Positions 36,030 through 45,152 of a stretch of 64,000 nucleotides of DNA are shown here, one piece after another. Source of the DNA: Streptomyces sp. CBMA291 (GTDB taxonomy: Bacteria > Actinomycetota > Actinomycetes > Streptomycetales > Streptomycetaceae); contig NZ_MSJP01000110.1 of NCBI RefSeq assembly GCF_014596525.1, forward strand, positions 1 through 64,000. Direction: 5' to 3'. Under the pieces are notes generated by a model. The model had not been told where the DNA came from. It saw only the letters and a program-made list of their open reading frames with translations, and did not search any database. A program made the translations under genes and the position numbers. Numbering within the stretch: position 1 is the first letter of the stretch; the number at the start of each line of letters is the position of its first letter.

Positions 36030-37208
36030 ATGTCCGTCATCGAACTGGGTGAATACGGCGCGGACTTCACCGCGAACCCGTACCCCTTCTACGCGAAGCT
36101 CCGCGAATCCGGTCCCGTCCATGTGGTGAGGAATCCCGACGGCTTCCACTTCTGGCTGGTCGTCGGCCACGAGGAGGGGCGGGCCGCGCTCGCCGATCCC
36201 CGGCTTGCCAAGTCCCCGTCCGTGGTGGGCGTACGGACGCCCGAGGAGGACGTCATCGGCGTCCATCTGCTCGGCGCGGACGCCCCCGACCACACCCGGC
36301 TGCGGCGCCTGGTCACCGGAGAGTTCACCGCCCGCCGGGTGGAGGCCCTGCGGCCCCGCATCGAGCGGCTCGCCTCCGGCCTCGCCGACGCCATGGAGCC
36401 CGCAGGACGCGCCGACCTCGTCGACGCCTACGCCTATCCGCTGCCCATCACCGTCATCTGCGAACTCCTCGGTGTCCCCGCCGAGGACCGCGACACCTTC
36501 CGCGCCTGGTCGAACGAGCTGGTCTCGTCGGACGACGAGCCCGCTCTGGAGAAGACGCTGCGGGACTTCGCCGCGTACCTGGACAGCCTCATCGAAGACA
36601 AGCGCGCGAGCGGTCCCGCCGACGACCTGCTCTCCGGGCTGATCGCCGCCCGCGCCGAGGACGGCGACCGGCTCTCCCTGGCCGAACTGCGCGCCATGGC
36701 CTATCTGTTGCTCATCGCCGGACACGAGACGACCGTCAATCTGATCGCCAACACCGTCCGCAACCTGCTCACCCACCCCGAACAGCTCGCCGCCCTGCGC
36801 GCCGATCCCACCCTCCTCGACGGCGCCATCGAGGAGTCCCTGCGGTACGACGGGCCGGTGGAGACCAGCACCCTCCGCTTCACCCGCGAGCCCGTCGTCA
36901 TCGGCGGCCGGGAGATCCCGGCCGGTCAGGGCGTCCTCGTCGCCATCGGCGCGCTCGACCGCGACCCCGCGCGCTTCCCCGTGCCCGACCGCTTCGACAT
37001 CCGCCGGGACACCCGGGGCCACCTCGCCTTCGGGCACGGCATCCACTACTGCCTCGGTGCCCCGCTGGCCCGGCTGGAGGGCCGGATCGCCCTGCGGACC
37101 CTCCTCGACCGCTTCCCCCGGCTGGAGCTGGACCCGGAGGCGGCCCCCTGGGAGTGGCTGCCCGGTCTGCTGATCCGGGGCGTCCGGCACCTCCCGGTCC
37201 GCTGGTGA
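36030..37208 (+). CDS. Cytochrome P450
   Basis: The 392-residue soluble P450 shows the I-helix oxygen-binding motif AGHETT, the K-helix ExxR in EESLRYDG, and the haem loop FGHGIHYCLG with the axial cysteine. Overall it resembles CYP107-type enzymes. No signal peptide or membrane anchor is present, as expected for bacteria. It begins at the ATG at 36030, with a TAGGCT hexamer 7 bases before it that could give a leaderless mRNA. It may be co-regulated with the HxlR gene. No ferredoxin gene is nearby. The substrate is unknown; detoxification is possible given the exporter. Confidence 0.95.
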   Translation: MSVIELGEYGADFTANPYPFYAKLRESGPVHVVRNPDGFHFWLVVGHEEGRAALADPRLAKSPSVVGVRTPEEDVIGVHLLGADAPDHTRLRRLVTGEFTARRVEALRPRIERLASGLADAMEPAGRADLVDAYAYPLPITVICELLGVPAEDRDTFRAWSNELVSSDDEPALEKTLRDFAAYLDSLIEDKRASGPADDLLSGLIAARAEDGDRLSLAELRAMAYLLLIAGHETTVNLIANTVRNLLTHPEQLAALRADPTLLDGAIEESLRYDGPVETSTLRFTREPVVIGGREIPAGQGVLVAIGALDRDPARFPVPDRFDIRRDTRGHLAFGHGIHYCLGAPLARLEGRIALRTLLDRFPRLELDPEAAPWEWLPGLLIRGVRHLPVRW

Positions 37209-37210
37209 CC

Positions 37211-37276
37211 CGGTTCGCGACCGAAGGAACCCCACGGTCGCGAACCGCTCCGGGAGGATCCCCACGGTCGCGAACC
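37211..37276 (+). terminator. Terminator hairpin with an extra arm repeat after the P450 gene
   Basis: CGGTTCGCGACCG (37211-37223) and its perfect complement CGGTCGCGAACCG (37235-37247) form a 13-bp stem 3 bases after the stop. A second copy of the right arm within a 17-bp direct repeat (37230-37246 and 37260-37276) follows, so two alternative hairpins can form. Confidence 0.75.
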
Positions 37277-37398
37277 ATGCCCGAAAGGTCCCTCTGCCCC
37301 TGAGTCGTACCCGAAAGGTAGCTCTGGTCCTGTTTTCTTCGCCGGGGCGCTCGAACGGCCTTGCCGACAAGGCGTTCCGGTGCCCCGCCCCCCGTTTT

Positions 37399-37410
37399 TG
37401 AACGCGTTCA
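37399..37410 (+). promoter_or_regulatory. TGAACGCGTTCA palindrome
   Basis: A perfect 12-bp palindrome lies 22 bases before the start of the membrane protein gene, overlapping its likely promoter. This GAACG-CGTTC form is common for TetR-family operators. No TetR gene is adjacent. Confidence 0.5.
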
Positions 37411-37431
37411 GAGTGGGCGTACGCTGCCCCC

Positions 37432-37980
37432 ATGAGCGACCCGAACGGGCCCGGGGCCCTTCTCACGCGCATTCGCGTCTGGCTGATCCTCTTCGTCGTC
37501 TGTCTGGTCCTGAGCGGGGTCACCGCCTTCCCGCTCGTCACCGAACTCCGCTTGCTCGACCAGGCCCTGGACGGCTGGGCAGCCCCCGTCGCCGAGGCCC
37601 TGCCCGCACTCGCCGAGTGGACCCACCGGGTGGCCGCCGGGATCGCGACCGCCGGTTCCGATTCTCCGTACCTCCTCTACGGCACCGACTGGCTCGCCTT
37701 CGCCCACCTCGTCATCGCGGTCGCCTTCTACGGCGCCTACCGCGACCCCGTCCGCAACATCTGGATCGTCGAGTTCGGCATGATCGCCTGCGTCGGCATC
37801 ATCCCGCTCGCCCTGATCTGCGGGCCGATCAGGGACATCCCCTTCTGGTGGTCGGCGGTCGACATGGCCTTCGGAGTGATCGGCATCCTGCCCCTGCTCC
37901 ACGTCCGCCGCCTGATCAAGCGGCTGGAGGCGACGGCCGACGTGGCCTTCCCGACCACCCACCGGATCTCGCCCGTCTGA
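37432..37980 (+). CDS. Four-helix membrane protein
   Basis: The 182-residue protein has hydrophobic segments at about residues 17-38, 84-102, 113-130 and 138-155. The loop between the first two contains DQALDGWAAPVAEALPALAEW. A cluster of polar motifs, YGTDWLAFAHLVIAVAFYGA and GPIRDIPFWWSAVD, recalls conserved bacterial membrane proteins of unknown function. The ATG at 37432 follows TACGCT at a distance that suits a leaderless transcript. A GAACG-CGTTC palindrome lies in the promoter. Confidence 0.8.
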   Translation: MSDPNGPGALLTRIRVWLILFVVCLVLSGVTAFPLVTELRLLDQALDGWAAPVAEALPALAEWTHRVAAGIATAGSDSPYLLYGTDWLAFAHLVIAVAFYGAYRDPVRNIWIVEFGMIACVGIIPLALICGPIRDIPFWWSAVDMAFGVIGILPLLHVRRLIKRLEATADVAFPTTHRISPV

Positions 37981-38097
37981 CCCCGGCGCTCCGGTGGGGC
38001 CCCGGGCGGCCCCACCATCCGGCCCGACCGAGACCGTCCCCCCCGTAAAGACTCAAGCCCCCACCCGTACGGACTCAAGCCCCCCACCCGTACAAGC

Positions 38098-39090
38098 TCA
38101 GGCCCCCACCCGCACCGGCCCCCGCTCCGCGCGCGAGCGCTCGCACGCCTCCGCGACACGCAGGGCCGCCAGGGCCTCCCGGCCGTCGCACGGGTTGGGG
38201 GCCTCCCCCCGGACCAGGCCGACGAAGGCGTCCAGCTCCGCGCGGTACGCGGGGGCGAACCGTTCGAGGAAACCGGGCCACGGCCTCTCCGGCGCCGCCG
38301 GGCCGTGCGGTTCCACCGAGGCGAGCGGGGTCCGGTCGTCCAGGCCCACCGCGATCTGGTCACGGTCGCCCGCCAGCTCCATCCGTACGTCGTACCCGGC
38401 GCCGTTGCACCGGGTCGCGGTCGCCGTGACCAGCGTCCCGTCGTCCAGGGTGAGCAGCGCGGCGGCCGTGGACACGTCACCGGCCTCCCGGAACATGCCG
38501 GGACCCGCGTCCGAGCCCGTCGCGTACACCTCCACGACCTCCCGCCCGGTCACCCAGCGGACCACGTCGAAGTCGTGCACCAGACAGTCCCGGAAGAGAC
38601 CCCCGGAGAGCGGCAGATACGCGGCCGGGGGCGGCTGCGGGTCGGAGGTCGCCGCCCGTACGGTGTGCAGCCGTCCGAGCCGTCCCGAGCGCACCGCCTC
38701 CCGCGCCGCCCGGTACCCCGCGTCGAAGCGGCGCATGAACCCGATCTGAAGCTCCGTGCCCGCATCGGCCACCGCCGCGAGCGCCGCCCGCGTGCCCGGC
38801 ACGTCCAGGGCGATCGGCTTCTCGCAGAAGACCGGCAGACCCGCCCGCGCCGCCCGGACGATCAGCCCGGCGTGCGAGGCGGTCGCCGAGGCGATCACCA
38901 CGGCGTCGGGACCGAGACCGAGGAGAGCTTCCACGTCCGGCACCGCCCGCACCCCGAGCGCGCGGGCGACCTCCGCCGCACGGGCGGTGTCCGCGTCGGT
39001 GACGAACAGCGCCCCGACCCCCGGATGGCGGGCCAGCACCGCCGCGTGGAAGCTCCCGATCCGTCCCGTACCGATGAGTCCGATGCGCAT
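38098..39090 (-). CDS. Gfo/Idh/MocA-family oxidoreductase (inositol 2-dehydrogenase-like)
   Basis: The 330-residue NAD(P)-dependent oxidoreductase has the Rossmann motif GLIGTGRIGSFHAAVLARHP and the family active-site sequence PVFCEKPIALD. A second lysine/aspartate/histidine set is in the FRDCLVHDFDVVRWV segment. This is the pattern of IolG-type myo-inositol or related sugar dehydrogenases. It is divergent from a GntR regulator gene that precedes a sugar ABC importer, so it probably acts on the imported sugar. The exact substrate is not shown. Confidence 0.9.
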   Translation of the reverse strand: MRIGLIGTGRIGSFHAAVLARHPGVGALFVTDADTARAAEVARALGVRAVPDVEALLGLGPDAVVIASATASHAGLIVRAARAGLPVFCEKPIALDVPGTRAALAAVADAGTELQIGFMRRFDAGYRAAREAVRSGRLGRLHTVRAATSDPQPPPAAYLPLSGGLFRDCLVHDFDVVRWVTGREVVEVYATGSDAGPGMFREAGDVSTAAALLTLDDGTLVTATATRCNGAGYDVRMELAGDRDQIAVGLDDRTPLASVEPHGPAAPERPWPGFLERFAPAYRAELDAFVGLVRGEAPNPCDGREALAALRVAEACERSRAERGPVRVGA

Positions 39091-39129
39091 GGCCCCACCG
39101 TGGCGTCGGCCGCCCCCGGTGTCAAGGAT

Positions 39130-39141
39130 TTGTCAGGACAA
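39130..39141. promoter_or_regulatory. TTGTC-AG-GACAA operator between iolG-like and GntR genes
   Basis: A 5-2-5 inverted repeat lies in the 101-base divergent region. This TTGTCNNGACAA pattern is a common operator of GntR/HutC-type regulators, here probably the adjacent gene product controlling both directions. Confidence 0.55.
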
Positions 39142-39191
39142 CCGGACGTCACGACTTCCCGTCAACAACACCCCGGGGCTACGCTCGCTCC

Positions 39192-39950
39192 GTGTCCAAG
39201 CAGTCCGGTTCCCCCCTGCCCCCGCTCTCCGTGGACCGCACCAGCCCGGTCCCGCTCTACTACCAGCTGGCCCGGCAGCTGGAGAGCGCCGTGGCGGACG
39301 GGACCCTGCCCCCGGGCACGCTCCTCGGCAACGAGATCGACCTGGCCACCCGCCTCGGCCTCTCCCGCCCCACCGTCCGCCAGGCCATCCAGAGCCTCGC
39401 CGACAAGGGCCTGCTGGTCCGCCGCCGGGGCGTCGGCACCCAGGTCGTGCACGGCGCCGTCCGGCCCGGACCGGAACCGAGCAGCCTCTGGGACGAGCTG
39501 GAAGCCGCCGGGAAGAGCCCCGCCACCCGCGTCCTGGTCGACCGGCTCGAACCCGCCTCCGGGCCGGTCGCGGCGGCCCTCGGCATACCGGAGGGCAGCG
39601 AGGTCCGCTATCTGGAGCGGCTCCGCACGGCCCACGGCGAGCCCCTGGCGTACCTGCGCAACCACCTGCCGCCCGGACTCCTCGGCCCGGACACCCCCGA
39701 CCTGGAGCACACCGGCCTCTACCGGGCCCTCCGCTCGGCCGCCGTCACCCTGCACAGCGCCCGGCAATCCGTCGGCGCCCGCGCCGCGAGCCCCGGGGAG
39801 GCCGCGCTGCTCGACGAGCGGGAGGGCGCGCCCCTGCTCACGATGGAGCGCGTCGGCTACGACGACACGGGCCGGGCCGTCGAGTACGGTTCCCATCTCT
39901 ACCGGGCCGCCCGCTACTCCTTCGAGTTCCGGCTGATGGCCCGTCCGTAG
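39192..39950 (+). CDS. GntR-family regulator with UTRA domain (HutC type)
   Basis: The 252-residue protein starts at a GTG. The winged helix occupies residues 20-85 (PLYYQLARQLESAVADGTLP, GLSRPTVRQAIQSLADKGLL, RRRGVGTQVV). The UTRA effector domain follows at about residues 105-245, with YLERLRTAHGEPLAYLRNHL. HutC-type GntR proteins bind small metabolites such as sugar derivatives. It lies between the IolG-like gene and the ABC sugar importer genes and is probably their repressor. Confidence 0.93.
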   Translation: MSKQSGSPLPPLSVDRTSPVPLYYQLARQLESAVADGTLPPGTLLGNEIDLATRLGLSRPTVRQAIQSLADKGLLVRRRGVGTQVVHGAVRPGPEPSSLWDELEAAGKSPATRVLVDRLEPASGPVAAALGIPEGSEVRYLERLRTAHGEPLAYLRNHLPPGLLGPDTPDLEHTGLYRALRSAAVTLHSARQSVGARAASPGEAALLDEREGAPLLTMERVGYDDTGRAVEYGSHLYRAARYSFEFRLMARP

Positions 39951-40073
39951 GGTGGGGCGGGCCGCCGCGCGAGGTCCGTCCGTAGGGTGGGGGCGGGCCC
40001 CGTGCGCGTGCCATGCCCCCGCATGACCGATACTGCAATGCACGCAGAAGGACACAAAGGAGGGCACGGCCTC

Positions 40074-41093
40074 GTGACCAGGCTTCGGACAGGAGGGGTA
40101 CGCGCCGTCATCGGTGCCGTGCTCGCGCTCGCGCTCACAGGGGCGCTCGCCGGGTGCAGCAGCACCGGCGGCAAGCGGGCGGAGGACGCCCGCAAGGCGG
40201 CCGAGGCCCAGGGCAGGGCGGCCGTCGACACCCCCCGCTGGACCTTCGCCATGGTGACCCACTCGGGTGACGGCGACACCTTCTGGGACATCGTCCAGAA
40301 GGGCGCCAGGCAGGCCGCCGTCAAGGACAACATCAACTTCCTGTACGCCCACAGCGACGAGGCCCAGCAGCAGGCCCAGCTGATCGACTCGTACATCGCC
40401 AAGGGCGTCGACGGGCTGATCGTGACGCTCGCCAAGCCCGACGCGATGAAGGCGTCCGTCGAGAAGGCCGTCAAGGCGGGCATCCCGGTGATCACCGTGA
40501 ACTCGGGCGCCGAGCAGTCCAAGGCGTACGGCGCGCTCACCCACGTCGGCCAGGACGAGATCATCGCGGGCGAGGCCGTCGGCGAGGAACTGGACAAGCG
40601 GGGCCGCAAGAAGGCCCTCTGCGTCCTGCACGAGCAGGGCAACGTCGGCCACGAGCAGCGCTGCGCCGGAGCCAAGAAGGCCTTCGGCGGCGAGATGGTC
40701 AATCTGTACGTCGACGGCACCAACATGCCCGACGTGAAGGCGTCCATCGAGGCCAAGCTCCAGTCCGACAAGAGCGTCGACGCCGTCGTCACCCTCGGCG
40801 CCCCCTTCGCCGACGCCGCCGTCCAGGCCGCGAAGAGCGCCGGGAGCAAGGCCGAGATCGACACCTTCGACCTCAACGCGAAGGTCGCGGGCGCCCTCAA
40901 GGCCGGCACCCTCGGCTTCGCCGTCGACCAGCAGCCCTACCTCCAGGGGTACGAGGCCGTCGACCTGCTCTGGCTGTACCGCTACAACGCCAACGTCCTC
41001 GGCGGCGGCAAGCCGGTCCTCACCGGCCCGCAGATCATCACCGAGAAGGACGCGGGCAGGCTCCTCGAATACGCGGAGCGTGGCACCCGATGA
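40074..41093 (+). CDS. Sugar ABC transporter substrate-binding lipoprotein
   Basis: The 339-residue protein is placed at the GTG at 40074 because AAAGGAGGG lies 9 bases before it; an in-frame ATG at 40023 would add 17 residues. The signal peptide ends in the lipobox ALAGCSS. The mature part is a periplasmic-binding-protein type I (ribose/inositol-like) domain, with FAMVTHSGDGDTFWDIVQKG, YIAKGVDGLIVTLAKPDA and GVPV-type strand PVITVNSG. It belongs to the importer with the next two genes. Confidence 0.92.
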   Translation: MTRLRTGGVRAVIGAVLALALTGALAGCSSTGGKRAEDARKAAEAQGRAAVDTPRWTFAMVTHSGDGDTFWDIVQKGARQAAVKDNINFLYAHSDEAQQQAQLIDSYIAKGVDGLIVTLAKPDAMKASVEKAVKAGIPVITVNSGAEQSKAYGALTHVGQDEIIAGEAVGEELDKRGRKKALCVLHEQGNVGHEQRCAGAKKAFGGEMVNLYVDGTNMPDVKASIEAKLQSDKSVDAVVTLGAPFADAAVQAAKSAGSKAEIDTFDLNAKVAGALKAGTLGFAVDQQPYLQGYEAVDLLWLYRYNANVLGGGKPVLTGPQIITEKDAGRLLEYAERGTR

Positions 41094-42139
41094 CCCCCAC
41101 CGCCCCCTCGGGCATCGACCACGTGGACGAGCGGCTGCTGCGCACCACCCCCCTGAAGAAGCTCCTCGCCCGCCCCGAGCTGGGCTCGGTCGTCGGCGCG
41201 CTCGCCGTCTTCGTCTTCTTCGCGCTGGTCGCCGACAGCTTCCTGCGCGCCGCCAGCCTGGGGACCGTGCTCTACGCGGCCTCCACCATCGGGATCATGG
41301 CGGTCCCGGTCGCCCTGCTGATGATCGGCGGCGAGTTCGACCTGTCGGCCGGTGTGCTGGTCACCAGCTCGGCCCTGATCTCCTCGATGTTCAGCTACCA
41401 GATGACCGCCAACGTCTGGGTCGGCGTCGGCGTCTCGCTGCTCGTCACCCTGGCGATCGGCGTCTTCAACGGCTTCATGCTGACCCGGACGAAGCTGCCC
41501 AGCTTCATCATCACGCTCGGCACCTTCCTCATGCTGACCGGCCTGAACCTGGGCCTGACCAAGCTGGTCAGCGGCACCGTCTCCACGAAGACCATCGCCG
41601 ACATGGAGGGCTTCTCCTCCGCCCGCGCCCTCTTCGCCTCGCAGCTGACGATCGGCGGCGTCGAGTTCAAGGTCACCATCCTGTGGTGGTTCGCCCTGGT
41701 CGCGCTCGCCACCTGGATCCTGCTCCGCACCCGCTTCGGCAACTGGATCTTCGCGGTCGGCGGCGACGACGACGCGGCCCGCGCGGTCGGCGTCCCGGTC
41801 TACCGGACGAAGATCGGCCTCTACATGGGCGTGGCGTTCTGCGCCTGGGTCTCGGGGCAGCACCTGCTGTTCTCGTTCGACGTCGTGCAGTCGGGCGAGG
41901 GCGTCGGCAACGAGCTGATCTTCATCATCGCGGCCGTCATCGGCGGCTGTCTGATCACCGGCGGCTACGGCTCCGCCATCGGCTCGGCGGTCGGCGCCCT
42001 GATCTTCGGCATGACCAGCAAGGGCATCGTGTACGCCGAGTGGAACCCGGACTGGTTCAAGTTCTTCCTGGGCGCGATGCTCCTCCTGGCGACCCTGCTG
42101 AACGCCTGGATCCGCAAGCGCGTGGAGGCCACCAAGTGA
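41090..42139 (+). CDS. Sugar ABC transporter permease (RbsC/BPD_transp_2 type)
   Basis: The 349-residue membrane protein has about 9 to 10 helices and the family signatures MIGGEFDLSAGVLVTSSALI, LPSFIITLGTFLM, GNWIFAVGGDDDAARAVGVP and the IAAVIGGCLITGGYGSAIGS segment. It is the only permease of the system, so it should act as a homodimer. It overlaps both neighbours by 4 bases. Confidence 0.94.
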   Translation: MTPTAPSGIDHVDERLLRTTPLKKLLARPELGSVVGALAVFVFFALVADSFLRAASLGTVLYAASTIGIMAVPVALLMIGGEFDLSAGVLVTSSALISSMFSYQMTANVWVGVGVSLLVTLAIGVFNGFMLTRTKLPSFIITLGTFLMLTGLNLGLTKLVSGTVSTKTIADMEGFSSARALFASQLTIGGVEFKVTILWWFALVALATWILLRTRFGNWIFAVGGDDDAARAVGVPVYRTKIGLYMGVAFCAWVSGQHLLFSFDVVQSGEGVGNELIFIIAAVIGGCLITGGYGSAIGSAVGALIFGMTSKGIVYAEWNPDWFKFFLGAMLLLATLLNAWIRKRVEATK

Positions 42140-42939
42140 CGACTCCCCCAAGCCCCGCCGCCCCCCTCGTCGAGCTGGACGAGGTCAGCAAGTACTACGG
42201 GAACATCCGCGCCCTCGAAGGGGTCTCCCTGGAGGTCGGGGCGGGCCGGATCTCCTGTGTCCTCGGCGACAACGGCGCGGGCAAGTCCACCCTCATCAAG
42301 ATCATCGCGGGGCTGCACCGGCACGACGCCGGAACCTTCCGCATCGAGGGCGAGGAGGTCACCCTCGCCAATCCGCGCGACGCCCTGGACCGGGGCATCG
42401 CCACCGTCTACCAGGACCTCGCGGTCGTCCCCCTGATGCCGGTGTGGCGGAACTTCTTCCTCGGCTCCGAGCCCACCAAGGGCACGGGCCTCCTCAAGCG
42501 CCTCGACGTCGCCCTCATGCGGGACACCACCCGGAAGGCGCTGCTCGGCATGGGCATCGACCTGAGGGACGTCGACCAGCCCATCGGCACGCTCTCCGGC
42601 GGCGAGCGGCAGTGCGTGGCGATCGCCCGCGCCGTCCACTTCGGCGCCAAGGTCCTCGTCCTCGACGAGCCGACCGCCGCCCTCGGCGTCAAGCAGTCCG
42701 GGGTGGTCCTGAAGTACGTGGCCGCCGCCCGCGACCAGGGTCTCGGCGTGGTCCTCATCACGCACAACCCGCACCACGCCTATCTCGTCGGCGACCGGTT
42801 CGTCCTGCTCAAGCGGGGCGCGATGGCCGGCAGCCACACCAAGGACTCCGTCACGCTCGACGAGTTGACCCGGCAGATGGCCGGCGGCACCGAGCTTGAG
42901 GACCTGCGCCACGAACTGGAACGGCCCTCGGCGACGTAA
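42136..42939 (+). CDS. Sugar ABC transporter ATP-binding protein (single domain)
   Basis: The 267-residue ATPase has Walker A GDNGAGKST, Q-loop VYQDLAVVPLM, signature LSGGERQCVAIARAV, Walker B VLVLDEPTAAL and switch THN. The last is a notable His-Asn pair, as in RbsA-like proteins. Unlike RbsA it has a single nucleotide-binding domain, like the FrcA/YphE half-size type. It starts at a GTG overlapping the permease stop. Confidence 0.94.
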   Translation: MTTPPSPAAPLVELDEVSKYYGNIRALEGVSLEVGAGRISCVLGDNGAGKSTLIKIIAGLHRHDAGTFRIEGEEVTLANPRDALDRGIATVYQDLAVVPLMPVWRNFFLGSEPTKGTGLLKRLDVALMRDTTRKALLGMGIDLRDVDQPIGTLSGGERQCVAIARAVHFGAKVLVLDEPTAALGVKQSGVVLKYVAAARDQGLGVVLITHNPHHAYLVGDRFVLLKRGAMAGSHTKDSVTLDELTRQMAGGTELEDLRHELERPSAT

Positions 42940-42976
42940 CGGCCCCCGCCCACCCCACCTGGCAGAATCGGAGCCG

Positions 42977-44155
42977 ATGAGTACCTATCGTGACCTCGCC
43001 GCGCACCGCGGCTCCGCCCGCGGCACCGTGCTGCGGACCGTCGGCACCCGGGAGCGGCGCTCCCATCTGACGGCGCCCCGGGTGCCGACCGTCGGCATCG
43101 ACATCGGCGGTACGAAGGTGATGGCCGGTGTCGTCGACGCCGACGGCAACATCCTGGAGAAGCTCCGCACCGAGACCCCCGACAAGTCCAAGAGCCCCAA
43201 GGTCGTCGAGGACACCATCGTCGAGCTGGTCCTGGACCTCTCCGACCGGCACGACGTGCACGCGGTGGGCATCGGCGCGGCGGGCTGGGTGGACGCCGAG
43301 CGCGCCACGGTCCTCTTCGCCCCGCACCTGGCCTGGCGCAACGAGCCGCTGCGGGACGCCCTCCAGAGCCGCCTCGCCGTCCCCGTGATGGTCGACAACG
43401 ACGCCAACACCGCCGCCTGGGCCGAATGGCGCTTCGGCGCCGGGCGCGACGAGGACCACCTCGTCATGATCACCCTCGGCACCGGCATCGGCGGCGCCAT
43501 CCTGGAGGGCGGCCAGGTCAAGCGGGGCAAGTACGGGGTGGCCGGCGAGTTCGGCCATATGCAGGTGGTCCCCGGCGGGCACCGCTGCCCCTGCGGCAAC
43601 CGGGGCTGCTGGGAGCAGTACAGCTCGGGCAACGCGCTGGTCCGCGAGGCCAGGGAGCTGGCCGCCGCCGACTCCCCGGTCGCCTTCGGCCTCATCGAGC
43701 GCGTCAAGGGGAACATCCCCGACATCACCGGCCCGCTCATCACCGAGCTGGCCCGCGAGGGCGACGCCATGTGCGTCGAGCTGCTCCAGGACATCGGCCA
43801 GTGGCTCGGCGTCGGCATCGCCAATCTGGCCGCCGCCCTCGACCCCTCCTGCTTCGTCATCGGCGGGGGCGTCTCGGCCGCCGACGACCTGCTCATCGGC
43901 CCCGCGCGGGACGCCTTCCGCCGCCACCTCACCGGCCGGGGCTACCGCCCCGAGGCCCGGATCGCCCGCGCCCAGCTGGGCCCCGAGGCGGGCATGGTCG
44001 GCGCCGCGGACCTCGCCCGGCTCGTCGCCCGCCGCTTCCGCCGCGCCAACCGGCGCCGGGTGGAGCGCTACGAACGGTACGAGCGGTACGCCCAGGCCCT
44101 GCGCAGCGGAAACCCGGGCCGGGGCGTCCGTACCCCCGAGGAACCGTCCGCATGA
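42977..44155 (+). CDS. ROK-family sugar kinase
   Basis: The 392-residue protein carries the ATP phosphate-1 motif GIDIGGTKVMAGVVD near residue 40, VDNDANTAAWAEW with the catalytic aspartate, LGTGIGGAILEGG, and the ROK signature with zinc ligands CPCGNRGCWEQYSSGNAL. It matches glucokinase-like ROK enzymes plus an N-terminal extension of about 35 residues that could be the remnant of a DNA-binding region. The C-terminus has RYERYERYAQAL. It is probably the kinase for the sugar imported by the preceding ABC system. Confidence 0.92.
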   Translation: MSTYRDLAAHRGSARGTVLRTVGTRERRSHLTAPRVPTVGIDIGGTKVMAGVVDADGNILEKLRTETPDKSKSPKVVEDTIVELVLDLSDRHDVHAVGIGAAGWVDAERATVLFAPHLAWRNEPLRDALQSRLAVPVMVDNDANTAAWAEWRFGAGRDEDHLVMITLGTGIGGAILEGGQVKRGKYGVAGEFGHMQVVPGGHRCPCGNRGCWEQYSSGNALVREARELAAADSPVAFGLIERVKGNIPDITGPLITELAREGDAMCVELLQDIGQWLGVGIANLAAALDPSCFVIGGGVSAADDLLIGPARDAFRRHLTGRGYRPEARIARAQLGPEAGMVGAADLARLVARRFRRANRRRVERYERYERYAQALRSGNPGRGVRTPEEPSA

Positions 44156-44730
44156 CCCCGCCCCACCAGCCCGCCCCACCGCACGTGCCGCGAGAGCGGA
44201 TGCCGGAGGAGCACCGGCACATGATCCGGCGCCGCTGGCTGACGGCGGTCATCATCGTGCTGCTCGTCGGCATCCCCGCCGGGTACCTCGTCATCTCCGC
44301 GGGCCAGAGCCGGGACAGCGGACGGGACAAGGAACGGGAGTCCTCGGCCGCCGGGCTCCAGGAGAACCGGCCCTCGCTGATGAAACGCCGGGTCTTCGAA
44401 GTGCCCGTCCCCGCCGGGGCGTGGGACGTCGCCTACTACGAGACCAGCAACTGGAAGACGAGCCGCCTCTACGTCGAGTTCCACACGGACGCCGCCGGGC
44501 TCGACGCCTTCCTCGCCGAGTCGGGAACCAGCCGCGCCGCGCTCACCCCGGGCCGGATCACGGTGGGGGAGCGGGAGGCGGAGATCGCGGGCTGGACCTT
44601 CACCGAGGGCATGAGCTGGGCGGGCACCACGGTGACACGCGAGGAGCCGCGCCCGAGCACCCACATCACGGTCGACCTCACGGACCCGGCGTTCCCCCGG
44701 GTGTACGCGGTCTCGACGACGAGCCCCTGA
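44152..44730 (+). CDS. Membrane-anchored hypothetical protein
   Basis: The 192-residue protein overlaps the kinase gene by 4 bases (ATGA). It has a 29-residue cytoplasmic N-terminus, one transmembrane helix (TAVIIVLLVGIPAGYLVISA) and a 140-residue extracytoplasmic domain. That domain has several aromatic and beta-like stretches (YYETSNWKTSRLYVEFHT, GWTFTEGMSWAG). No family recognised. Being last in the sugar importer operon, it may be an accessory surface protein. Confidence 0.8.
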   Translation: MTPPHQPAPPHVPRERMPEEHRHMIRRRWLTAVIIVLLVGIPAGYLVISAGQSRDSGRDKERESSAAGLQENRPSLMKRRVFEVPVPAGAWDVAYYETSNWKTSRLYVEFHTDAAGLDAFLAESGTSRAALTPGRITVGEREAEIAGWTFTEGMSWAGTTVTREEPRPSTHITVDLTDPAFPRVYAVSTTSP

Positions 44731-45152
44731 CCTTACGGGGGCTCCGACTTCGCGGGGCCCTGACCTTGCGGGGCCCTGACCCTCCCAGGCTCATGGCGCG
44801 GGTTCCGCCGGCTGCCGACACCCCGGTCCGGTCGACCGCCTCGCTTCCGAAACGCCGCATTGGGAGTGCACGAATACCTGCGTTCGCGGCCTGAGATTTT
44901 AACGACCACCGCAGGCAGAGTTTTTACCGGCGACACACAGGGAGAAATGTTCGCGGCACGCAGGCCGCGGCGACGTGCTACTGTCGAAGTCAGTTGCAGT
45001 TTTGGTACCCAAAGACTTCAAGTGCCCCCGTCGGCCGCGTGCCGCACGGAAGCGCTTTGTATTTCCGGTCATTTTCCGGGCAGGGCATCATCGCGGCGAC
45101 ACGGCATCCGTAAGGTGCGGATTCCGTCGTACTTGCCCAGAGGAGAAATGAC
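44731..45152. other. cspA-type gene upstream region and long 5' UTR candidate
   Basis: These 422 bases change from GC-rich repeats (two copies of GCGGGGCCCTGACC near 44755) to a markedly AT-richer stretch from 44880. It contains ATTTTAACGACC, AGTTTTTACC and GCTACTGTCGAAG, the last with a TACTGT -10 candidate. A start there would give a leader of about 150 bases, as expected for cold-shock genes. No protein gene is convincing. Confidence 0.55.
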
